This document shows, piece by piece, positions 9,101-15,859 of a stretch of DNA of 64,000 bases. The stretch is from Chromatiaceae bacterium (lineage in GTDB: Bacteria > Pseudomonadota > Gammaproteobacteria > Chromatiales > Chromatiaceae). Location: NCBI GenBank assembly GCA_027078745.1, contig JALWWO010000017.1, forward strand, positions 50,825 to 114,824, read 5' to 3'. Within the stretch, counting starts at the first letter, position 1. Every line of letters begins with the position of its first letter. The translations under genes and the position numbers were made by a program. Below the pieces are notes generated by a model that did not search any database, had not been told where the DNA came from, and saw only the letters and a program-made list of their open reading frames with translations.

Positions 9101-11028
9101 ATCCCTATAAACCCATTACCGTGGTGGGCATTGGCGATATGTCCGGGGATGTGTTCGGGAACGGGATGCTCTACACAGACAAAATCAAGCTCATCGCTGC
9201 CTTCGATCACCGCCACATTTTCATCGATCCCGATCCCGATCCCCGTCTCAGCTATCAGGAGCGGAAGCGCCTCTTTCAGCTGCCCCATTCCAGCTGGGCA
9301 GACTACGACCGAGACTGCCTCTCCCAGGGAGGGGAGATCTATTCCCGCACGCAAAAGATCATCCGCCTTTCTGAAGCTGCCCGCGCTGCTTTGGGCTGCC
9401 AAGCGGAAACCCTGACACCGGCGGAACTCATTCAAGCGATCCTGCAAGCGCCAGTGGATCTGCTCTGGAATGGGGGCATCGGCACCTATGTGCGCGCTCG
9501 GTACGAGCGGGACAGCGATCTCGGAGACCGGAGCAACGATGGGGTGCGGGTTACCGCCGATACCCTGCGTTGCCGCGTCATCGGCGAGGGGGGCAATCTG
9601 GGGTTGACCCCCCTGGCGCGGGTCGAGCTAGCGCGGCGGGGCGTTCGTTTGGATACAGATTTCATTCAGAACGCTGGCGGCGTCATCTGCTCTGATCTAG
9701 AGGTCAACACAAAAATTTTGCTCGATCAGCTCGTGGCGGAAGGGGAGCTAACCCGCAAGCATCGGGATCAGTTGCTCGAAGAGATGACCGAGGAAGTGGC
9801 TCGACTGGTGCTGCGGGAGACCTACTGGCAGGCACGGGCCATCAGCATGGACGAACAATGGGCTGTGCCCTTGCTCCGAGAACAGGGACGCTTCATGCGT
9901 CATCTGGAACAACAGGGCGAGTTGAATCGGGCCTTGGAATTTCTACCGGACGAGGAAACCCTGGCGGAACGGGAAGCCGATGGGGAAGGGCTGACCCGAC
10001 CGGAAATCGCCCTGCTGCTCTCCTATGCGAAACACACCCTCTATCAAGCCCTAGTGGATTCCGAGCTGGTGGAAGATCCCTGCCTGGTGGATGAGCTCAT
10101 CCATTACTTCCCCAAGCCCCTGCGGCAGCGCTTCCCGGAAGCCATTCGCACCCATCGCTTGCGGCGGGAAATTCTCGCCAGCACCTTGGCGAACCGTCTG
10201 ATCAATCGCACGGGCAGTACCTTTGTGTTCCGCCTCCAAGAGGAACTGGATGTGCACGCCCTGGATGCGGTGCGCGCCTATTTCATCACTTGGGAAGTCT
10301 TTGGACTGCGCCGGCTCTGGTCTGGGATCGCCCGATTAGATGGGCGAGTCTCCGCCAATCTACAGCATCAGATGCTGGGGGCGGGGGTACGGCTCATCGT
10401 GCGGAGCAGCCGTTGGCTACTCAAGAATTGGAGTGGCACCCTGCGAATTCAGCCCGCCATTAAACGCTATCAAGCCCGAGTAGAAACCCTGGCAGCACGT
10501 CTGATGGAGCTGGCGGATGATTCACACCGCCAGCGGATGCAGGAGATTGCCGCTAATTTCTACGAAGAGGGCGTGCCCAGAAAGCTTGCCACCTGGGTGG
10601 CCAGCTTTGATCCCCTTTCTCGGGCGCTAGACTTGGTGGAGGCGGCGGAATCCTGTGCGCTGGAGATCACGGAAGTCGCTCGGGTCTATTTCGCCTTGGA
10701 CACCTTTTTAGAACTGGATTGGCTTTCCCAACGCATCAGCGCCTTGCCCACCCACGATCGCTGGATCAGCGGCGCCCGTTCCGCCTATCGGGATGATCTG
10801 TTGGAACATCATCGAGCGCTGTGCGTGGCGGTACTCAAGGGTGGGATGCCCCGAGCCTCCGCCGATGCCAAGCTAGAGTTCTGGCGGCGGCGCTATCATG
10901 GGGTGGTGGAAACCTGGTTGCAACTGCTGGCGGATCTCCGCGCCCAGGAAGAATTGGATCTCGCCATGCTCTCAGTGGCGTTGCGCGCCCTGCGCAAACT
11001 GGCGCTCTCTACCCGAGAGCCCCATTGA
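6181..11028 (+). CDS. gdhB: NAD-specific glutamate dehydrogenase, large 180-kDa type
   Basis: Oxidatively deaminates glutamate to 2-oxoglutarate with NAD in the cytoplasm. At 1615 residues it has the size of the GDH-180 class known from Streptomyces, Pseudomonas and Caulobacter. The long N-terminal half carries regulatory ACT-like regions, and the catalytic core follows around residues 780-1200: KVARGGLRWSDRREDFRTEV and a lysine-containing KNAVIVPVGAKGGFV segment for substrate binding, TTGYDHKKMGIT, then a nucleotide-binding GIGDMSGDVFGNG and NGGIGTYVR. A helical C-terminal domain completes the protein. It follows trkH by 24 bases and ends four bases before a convergent gene. Confidence 0.96.
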   Translation: MNTPAALPSSISKKLEQLEDRVRERFLPEEAETAVRFLRRYYARARPEYLAANEALDLYGAALSHLNLARHRRREETRLRVYNPTLEKDGWECAHTVVEIVIEDMPFLVDSVRMAVNRGNVKILRILHPLLQVRRDPRGQLVEILEGKEADPEKGVHREAFLHLEILRQSEPAQLQALETALRKTLEDVRLAVQDWQPMRETLSRILSELEAQPPQLDREEIAESLAFLRWLLADHFTFLGYRRYDLVGEAGQEQLRIQPESGLGILRKPSEASHSIAFARLSPDLKKQARRPELLVLAKTSARATVHRPTNLDYIGIKRFDAQGRVCGEHRFLGLYGSRAYNCLPQEIPLLRKKLDYVLAKADLEPNSHSLKALTHILETYPRDELFQIEREDLYRISLGILELAEEQHPRLFVREDRYGRFVVCLVFVPRERYDTQGRLRMQQVLQAAFAARAVEFQVNLSEAMLARILFTVRTRAIPPYDTQEIERQLGEVMESWSDHLQSALLEHQGEARGSALFLAYRDAFPAGYREDFPARTAVHDIEQMEQLSPEAELRMSLYTPLEAPPGRLRFKIFRFGRTLPLFQVLPILENMGVEVEDERPYCIEPKGAEPRWIHDFGLAYEGAEIPDWGQVRKRFQDCFLNVWRKRAEDDGFNRLVIRAQLSWRQIALIRALAKYLRQTGMTFSQTYMEEVFSANPVIAALLVEFFEARFDPQRRSQSSQQTTRFLTRLQEALDAVQSLDQDRILRAFLDVCRAILRTNWFQRDATGSPKEVIALKLRPSEIPGLPEPRPAYEIFVYSPRMEGVHLRGGKVARGGLRWSDRREDFRTEVLGLMKAQMVKNAVIVPVGAKGGFVVKRPPAEPESLGEEVRACYRQFISGLLDLTDNLVAGRCQPPPDLVRYDGDDPYLVVAADKGTASFSDLANEVAKSYGFWLGDAFASGGTTGYDHKKMGITARGVWVCVEQHLQAAEIDYPYKPITVVGIGDMSGDVFGNGMLYTDKIKLIAAFDHRHIFIDPDPDPRLSYQERKRLFQLPHSSWADYDRDCLSQGGEIYSRTQKIIRLSEAARAALGCQAETLTPAELIQAILQAPVDLLWNGGIGTYVRARYERDSDLGDRSNDGVRVTADTLRCRVIGEGGNLGLTPLARVELARRGVRLDTDFIQNAGGVICSDLEVNTKILLDQLVAEGELTRKHRDQLLEEMTEEVARLVLRETYWQARAISMDEQWAVPLLREQGRFMRHLEQQGELNRALEFLPDEETLAEREADGEGLTRPEIALLLSYAKHTLYQALVDSELVEDPCLVDELIHYFPKPLRQRFPEAIRTHRLRREILASTLANRLINRTGSTFVFRLQEELDVHALDAVRAYFITWEVFGLRRLWSGIARLDGRVSANLQHQMLGAGVRLIVRSSRWLLKNWSGTLRIQPAIKRYQARVETLAARLMELADDSHRQRMQEIAANFYEEGVPRKLATWVASFDPLSRALDLVEAAESCALEITEVARVYFALDTFLELDWLSQRISALPTHDRWISGARSAYRDDLLEHHRALCVAVLKGGMPRASADAKLEFWRRRYHGVVETWLQLLADLRAQEELDLAMLSVALRALRKLALSTREPH

Positions 11029-11032
11029 TCGC

Positions 11033-11764
11033 TCATCCCCAGAGTTGCCGGTATTGGCGGTAGAGGAGCGCTGCTCCCCAAGCGATGGCCAGCAGCATGA
11101 GCAGCGCGCCCAGCGCCTGGGTGAATCGGGCGATCGCATGATCCAGAGAGAGCAAGCCGGTTTCGGTGAACAGATATTCCCAATCGTGGACCCCATAAGG
11201 GGCAGTGCGTCCGAAGCGTCCACCGGTGAGAGGGAGCACCCCGGCCCGCGCATCGTTCATATAGGGGGCGATGTCGAGAAAGTTTTCCCCGAACCACCAG
11301 AGCGCGACGGCACCGGCGAAGGGATCGCGGGTTTGGAACAGAAAGACCCAAAGACAGATCAGAGGCATGAGCAGTTGGCCCAGGGTGCCGCCCAAAGAAG
11401 TCATGAAGGTGCCGAAGGGGCGGAACAGGAGGTGGCCGAACTCATGAAAGGCCAGGTTCGCACCGTGCAGCAGGGAATTCCAGATGGCCCCGCTCGTCAT
11501 GGGCGTGAGGATCAGCTTCCATCCCCAGAAGAACAGGACGAGAAGCAAACCCGCCCGCAGCCAGAAAGTCCAGGCATCCCCCGGCACTGCTTCGGGCAGG
11601 ACCCGGGCTTTTAGTCCGGTCTCTTCGGAAGCGGGTTGGAGGCGAACTCGGGGTTTTTCCCCTTCCTTCGGGTGATATTTGTAGTATTTCCGGAAGACGA
11701 TCCCGCAGCGCGCGCAGATCTCCGTTCCGTCGGGCTGTTCCGCCCCGCACTTTGGACAGTTCAT
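11033..11764 (-). CDS. Zinc-ribbon, M50-like integral membrane protein
   Basis: The 243-residue product opens with a zinc ribbon (C3, C6, C17, C20), followed by a linker and four to five membrane segments. The first membrane region holds HEFGH at 107-111, the metal-binding signature of site-2-protease-like M50 peptidases, and a later GENFLDIAPYMND stretch could supply the third ligand. No experimentally assigned function is known to me. Its ATG overlaps the stop of the upstream permease gene (ATGA), so the two are very likely translationally coupled. An ATG-type start further upstream would run through the permease and was not used. Confidence 0.72.
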   Translation of the reverse strand: MNCPKCGAEQPDGTEICARCGIVFRKYYKYHPKEGEKPRVRLQPASEETGLKARVLPEAVPGDAWTFWLRAGLLLVLFFWGWKLILTPMTSGAIWNSLLHGANLAFHEFGHLLFRPFGTFMTSLGGTLGQLLMPLICLWVFLFQTRDPFAGAVALWWFGENFLDIAPYMNDARAGVLPLTGGRFGRTAPYGVHDWEYLFTETGLLSLDHAIARFTQALGALLMLLAIAWGAALLYRQYRQLWG

Positions 11765-12813
11765 AACAGAAAATTGAACAGATAGCCCACCGACAGAATG
11801 CCTGCTGCCACGATGCCCGCGAAGGTGGCGATGAGGCGGGGCTTGAGCACCTTGCGCAGGATGAGCATTTCCGGCGCAGACAACGCGATGACGCTCATCA
11901 TGAAGGCGAGCACCGTGCCCAAGGCTGCCCCCTTGCCCATCAGGGCTTCCACAACGGGAATGATGCCCGCCGCATTGGTGTACATGGGCACCCCCAGGAC
12001 CACAGCGGCGGGCACAGACCACCAGGCTTCCCGCCCCATGATATCCGCCATGAAATCCTCCGGCACATAGCCGTGGATGAGGGCACCCACAGCGATTCCC
12101 GCCAGCACATAGGGCCAGACCTTGCCCAGAATCTCCACCAGATGGCGGCGGCCTGCTTCAAAGCGATCCACCCAAGTATAGGTGCGATCCAGCTGGGGCA
12201 GTTGCTGACCTAGATGAATCTTGCGCACCCAGTCTTCCAGATATTCTTCCATGCGCAACTTGCCGATGACGAGCCCGGCGACGATAGCCACCAGCAAGCC
12301 CAGTCCTAAATACAACCCCGCCACCCGCCAGCCGAACAACCCGAAGAGCAGGGCGAGGGCGATTTCATTGACCATGGGCGCGGCGATGAGAAAGGAGAAG
12401 GTTACTCCCAGGGGCACACCGGCGGACAGAAAACCGATGAACAGGGGCACGGCGGAGCAGGAGCAAAAAGGGGTGACGATGCCCAGGAGCGCGGCGAGTC
12501 CGTTGCCCAGACCCAACCGACGGCCCGCCAGCAAGGCGCGGGTGCGCTCGGGAGCGAAGAAGGTCTGCACGATGCCCATGAGAAAGACCACCCCCGCCAG
12601 CAGCAGCAACACTTTCGGCGTGTCGTAGAAAAAGAAGTGAACGGCTTCCCCTAACTGGCTGTGCCGATCCAAACCGATGAATCCGAGCACCCAGTCCGCG
12701 AAATTCGTGAGGTGCAGATAGGCGCCGATCCAAGCGAGGACCGCCAAGCTGAGGAGTAACAGCCAAGCGCCCAACGACCAAGTGCGCGGGGCATTCATCC
12801 TGATGTTCATCAT
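11761..12813 (-). CDS. Permease of the DUF318/ArsP-YraQ family
   Basis: A polytopic inner-membrane protein of about 350 residues with roughly eight hydrophobic segments. The signature TPFCSCSAVP with paired cysteines (C117 and C119) and the GVPMYTNAAG segment identify the PF03773-type permeases; some members export organoarsenicals, but most are uncharacterised. A cytoplasmic loop of about 45 residues separates the two halves. Two ATGs in tandem follow AGGAAAGGA, and either may be the start. The stop overlaps the start of the zinc-ribbon M50-like gene by four bases. There is no arsR, arsC or other arsenic gene nearby, so an arsenic role should not be assumed. Confidence 0.85.
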   Translation of the reverse strand: MMNIRMNAPRTWSLGAWLLLLSLAVLAWIGAYLHLTNFADWVLGFIGLDRHSQLGEAVHFFFYDTPKVLLLLAGVVFLMGIVQTFFAPERTRALLAGRRLGLGNGLAALLGIVTPFCSCSAVPLFIGFLSAGVPLGVTFSFLIAAPMVNEIALALLFGLFGWRVAGLYLGLGLLVAIVAGLVIGKLRMEEYLEDWVRKIHLGQQLPQLDRTYTWVDRFEAGRRHLVEILGKVWPYVLAGIAVGALIHGYVPEDFMADIMGREAWWSVPAAVVLGVPMYTNAAGIIPVVEALMGKGAALGTVLAFMMSVIALSAPEMLILRKVLKPRLIATFAGIVAAGILSVGYLFNFLL

Positions 12814-12846
12814 TCCTTTCCTAGTTCTGTGTTTATCCCCAGAGAG

Positions 12847-12860
12847 GGGTTGAATAACCC
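12847..12860 (-). terminator. Weak hairpin between hsdS and the permease gene
   Basis: GGGTT-GAAT-AACCC can fold into a 5-bp stem with a four-base loop, in the 60-base gap after the hsdS stop. No T run follows, so it may be only a partial terminator or chance. Confidence 0.25.
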
Positions 12861-12873
12861 ACATCGGCTCCCG

Positions 12874-14244
12874 TCAATCTTCGGGTTCCACGGGGTTTCG
12901 ATCCGGCGCGGGGTTCGGAATCGGGTTCTTGTCCCAGGTTTCCGCCGCGGGGACATCGACCCCGCGCACATCCAATTTGCCGGTGACCACATCGGCAATC
13001 AGTCGGGTTCGGTATTCTTGGAGAAGCTCGATTTCCCGTCGAATCTTCCGGCGGGCGGTTTCAATCGATTGGGAAGCCTGTCGGAGGAAGGCAACGATGG
13101 CTTGTTGTTCTTCCTTCGCTGGATAGGCAAATCGGATATTCCCGATGAAAGCCCAATCTGCCCGAGGCATCTTTGCCCCAAAGGTTGAACTGTTGATTAA
13201 ATCGATGATTTGCTTTGAACGCAACTTATATTCGAGGAAGTCCGGGGACAATTCTTTTTCCATGACCCGAAGGACAAGGAATTCTCCCACACATACGCCA
13301 GAACGCTGCGGTTTCGTAACCTTTGCAAGGTAAGGACGAAGTTTCCCTAGCAGAATATCTCCAGCTTGAAACTTTTTCACTTGACTATCAAACACTACTT
13401 CCCCTGTAGGGGGATGAATTCTTCCAGTCCAGCTTTCTACGTGCTCAAGGGCAAGATACAGTTCTTCGGGTTTCTTATCGGAAGTCTGCTCAGTTACGTT
13501 GCGACAGAGGAATTTTAGCCTTCGCACCTTCCACCCCCGCGGCACCTTGCCTAACCAGGGAATGCCGGAATCCTGATATTCGGGATAGGGCTGACCGGTG
13601 CGCACATCGATTTGTCCGGTAACCACCTGATGGAGGAGGGCTTGTTGCTGTTCCTTCAGCAGTTCGACCAACCGGCGCTTGGCGCGAATGAGCCGGTCGA
13701 TCTGGGCCGTTTTCCAGTCCAAAAATCGGGCGATTTGCTGTTGTTCTTGGAGGGGGGGCATGAGGAATTGTATTTCCCTCATTCGGGTTTCCGATAAATC
13801 CCATTGACCAATCCGAACCCCATCTGAAGCTCGTGCAAAAAAAGGTATGTAGATTTTCGATCGAATCGCAGTATGGAAGAAATGGCTGTCCACGCCCTGA
13901 ACGTTGAAAACGAAATATGCCGGACTTACGATACCGTCAAAGGATGAAACACCATATGAACCCTGCCAAGCTTTCATTTTGTTGATGACAAATTGACCAG
14001 GCTGCACTACTTTATAGTTGCTCAGATCGTCGGGAACGAAGTTATGGTTCTCATCTCTGTTTGCTATATCTCGTTGGATAACGCCTTTCTCACGCACAAC
14101 CGAAAGCAAGGGAAGATCCGGTCGGTTTCTCTCTGAAGACCGGATTAAAATATGTCGTAATTTCTTTATCTCCCACCCCCGCGGCACCTTGCCTAACCAA
14201 GGCACGCCGGAATCTTGGTATTCAGGATAAGGCTTGAATTGCAT
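12874..14244 (-). CDS. hsdS: Type I restriction-modification specificity subunit HsdS (orphan)
   Basis: Complete 456-residue HsdS with the usual two-fold plan. Each half starts with a PYPEYQDSG..PWLGKVPRGW element (about residues 5-24 and 218-237), followed by a target recognition domain (about 25-165 and 240-385) and then a conserved helical spacer. The central helix bundle (about 170-210) and the C-terminal one (about 390-430) set the distance between the half-sites of the recognised DNA. Neither an hsdM nor an hsdR gene flanks it: the neighbours are bepA and the permease. It can work only with subunits encoded elsewhere. AT-rich recognition domains contrast with the GC-rich surroundings and suggest horizontal exchange. 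Confidence 0.93.
   Translation of the reverse strand: MQFKPYPEYQDSGVPWLGKVPRGWEIKKLRHILIRSSERNRPDLPLLSVVREKGVIQRDIANRDENHNFVPDDLSNYKVVQPGQFVINKMKAWQGSYGVSSFDGIVSPAYFVFNVQGVDSHFFHTAIRSKIYIPFFARASDGVRIGQWDLSETRMREIQFLMPPLQEQQQIARFLDWKTAQIDRLIRAKRRLVELLKEQQQALLHQVVTGQIDVRTGQPYPEYQDSGIPWLGKVPRGWKVRRLKFLCRNVTEQTSDKKPEELYLALEHVESWTGRIHPPTGEVVFDSQVKKFQAGDILLGKLRPYLAKVTKPQRSGVCVGEFLVLRVMEKELSPDFLEYKLRSKQIIDLINSSTFGAKMPRADWAFIGNIRFAYPAKEEQQAIVAFLRQASQSIETARRKIRREIELLQEYRTRLIADVVTGKLDVRGVDVPAAETWDKNPIPNPAPDRNPVEPED
13622..13737 (-). repeat. 116-bp inverted repeat copy A (central helix region of hsdS)
   Basis: This stretch, read on the minus strand, is identical base for base to the last 116 bases of the window read on the plus strand. 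It encodes the conserved central helices of HsdS (QIARFLDWKTAQID onward). The match may continue beyond the window edge. Shorter related elements at 13530-13590 and 14172-14232 are direct repeats within this gene. Confidence 0.95.
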
Positions 14245-14294
14245 CCTGATTCCTCCGAAATGTGTTCGACCCCGCGCCCGTAGGGGTGGGGTTC

Positions 14295-14314
14295 AACCCC
14301 CCGATTCTGGGGTT
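14295..14314. other. Hairpin-forming GC-rich spacer between bepA and hsdS
   Basis: AACCCC and GGGGTT arms are separated by eight bases, and an alternative pairing with the GGGGTT just before it is possible. The 108-base gap holds nothing else that I can identify. The structure lies downstream of bepA and could be its terminator, although a T run is missing. Confidence 0.3.
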
Positions 14315-14352
14315 GCAATTTGCCTTGCTCTAGAAGCTCGCCTGCGGGCTGT

Positions 14353-15804
14353 TCAAGCATTTCCTTTCTTTTTATGCTCCTTCTTCTGAGCCTTTTGCTC
14401 CGCCCGCATCTTCAGGAGTCGGGCTTGGATCTCCGCAGCTTCGTGAAAGCCGATGCCAGGGGTTCTCAGGGCTAGTTCCAACTGCTGGATCGCTGCCTTT
14501 AAGTCCCCCTGATGATAGAGCTTTTCCCCCCGATAGCGATGGGTCGCCGCCTTCTTGCCCGCTTTCAGGGCGGCATCTTCCATCAGGCCATAGAGATAGG
14601 CGTTGCCCCGATGAAAGCGCAGGAGTCCTTTCAAGGTCGCCAAGGCTTCCTCCGCTTTGCCCGCCCGGGTCAGCAGTTCCGCATAGGCCACCCGCAGGGG
14701 CAGATGATCTGGCCGCAAGCCCACCGCGGTGCGCAACATGCGGATGCCCGCTTCGGGCGGGCTGAGCTTTGCATCTAGGATGAGAAAGGCGGCCTGGTTG
14801 GGATATTGCTCGCGCAGGGTTTTCACCCAGGGCTTGGCTTCGGCTTTTCGATGGGCGCGCACCAGGCTCAGGGCATAGCCGTAGATTTCCGCCGTGCGAT
14901 TGCGATAGCGGCCCGCCTGCAAGTTGGTCTTGAAATAGGCGAGGGCCTTTTGGGGATCCTGGTAGCCCAACACCCGCAACCGCGCCCGCGCGAGATGGTA
15001 GCGCAGGTCGTCCGGTCGCTGCTTGTGGCCGTAGCGGTCCGCGCGGGCCAGGGCATCGGCGATGCGGTTGGCGGTCACCGGATGGGTGCGGAGAAATTCG
15101 GGCGCATCGTTCCCATAGGTTCGGCTGTGCCGCGCCAGGCGCTGGAAGAACCCGGCCATGGCGTAGGGATCGAACCCCGCCTTGGCGAGGGCCTGAATGC
15201 CGAGCCGGTCCGCCTCTTCTTCGTTGTGCCGCGTGAAGTTGATCTGATGCTGGAGGCTGGCCGCCTGAATGCCGGCGAGGGCGGCTGCGCCCACATTGCT
15301 ATCTACCTGCGCACCCAGGATTGCGGCGGCAATCATCAACGCGAGGGTCGGCCCGCTGAAGCGCTGCTGATCTTCTAATGCGCGCAACAAGTGGCGCTGG
15401 GTTACATGGGCGATTTCATGGGCGAGGACGGCGGCGAGCTCCGATTCGCTCTGACTGGTCAGCAGGAGGCCGGCGTAGACGCCGATGTAGCCGTCGGGAC
15501 CGGCGAAGGCATTGACCCAGGGGCGATCGATGAAAAAGAAGTGAAAGGCGCGATTGCTGGCATCAGCCGCTTGAACAAGCCGTTTGCCTAAATCTTGCAA
15601 ATAGTCATTCAGCAGGGGATCTTCCAGCACCGGCAGGGATTTGCGCACCTTCTGCATGAAGGCTCGTCCGAGTGCTCGTTCTTCCCGAGCGGATAACAGG
15701 GTATCCGCCGTGCTTCCGAAGTCCGGCAGGGCGAAGGGATCGGCCCAGATCTGGGCGCTGAACAGGATCAGGAACAGCAGTGGAACACGAACGGACATGG
15801 GCAT
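14353..15804 (-). CDS. bepA: Periplasmic M48 metalloprotease/chaperone BepA (YfgC)
   Basis: Outer-membrane quality control: BepA assists LptD and BAM substrates and degrades misassembled ones. The 483-residue product has a signal peptide (residues 1-21, cleavage after QIWA), the zinc protease motif HEIAH at 129-133 followed by the downstream NEEEADRLG ligand segment, and a C-terminal half of TPR repeats (from about residue 280). A lysine-rich tail ends the protein. No strong Shine-Dalgarno sequence precedes the ATG, and a second ATG two codons in is an alternative. It diverges from the Ser/Thr kinase gene across 55 bases. Confidence 0.94.
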   Translation of the reverse strand: MPMSVRVPLLFLILFSAQIWADPFALPDFGSTADTLLSAREERALGRAFMQKVRKSLPVLEDPLLNDYLQDLGKRLVQAADASNRAFHFFFIDRPWVNAFAGPDGYIGVYAGLLLTSQSESELAAVLAHEIAHVTQRHLLRALEDQQRFSGPTLALMIAAAILGAQVDSNVGAAALAGIQAASLQHQINFTRHNEEEADRLGIQALAKAGFDPYAMAGFFQRLARHSRTYGNDAPEFLRTHPVTANRIADALARADRYGHKQRPDDLRYHLARARLRVLGYQDPQKALAYFKTNLQAGRYRNRTAEIYGYALSLVRAHRKAEAKPWVKTLREQYPNQAAFLILDAKLSPPEAGIRMLRTAVGLRPDHLPLRVAYAELLTRAGKAEEALATLKGLLRFHRGNAYLYGLMEDAALKAGKKAATHRYRGEKLYHQGDLKAAIQQLELALRTPGIGFHEAAEIQARLLKMRAEQKAQKKEHKKKGNA

Positions 15805-15812
15805 GGCGGAGG

Positions 15813-15830
15813 ATCGCTTATAATCGATTC
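15813..15830 (+). promoter_or_regulatory. Possible promoter region of the kinase operon and bepA
   Basis: A perfect TATAAT occurs on the plus strand at 15819-15824, which would start transcription about 30 bases before the kinase ATG. The same bases read TATAAG on the minus strand toward bepA. A matching -35 hexamer is not evident in either direction, so the call rests on the -10 box and the divergent position. Confidence 0.35.
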
Positions 15831-15859
15831 ATTCTAGTGAAAAATTGGGGCAGGTCTCG

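Noticed and set aside
11761..12813. Assignment of the permease as an arsenic exporter
   Set aside because: The family match is good, but there is no arsenic-resistance gene nearby and the family is mostly uncharacterised.
13612..13797. Plus-strand open frame inside the orphan hsdS, with a near-identical partner at 63810-63992 on the minus strand
   Set aside because: Both are antisense shadows of the identical central helix region, so their similarity only reflects the repeat.
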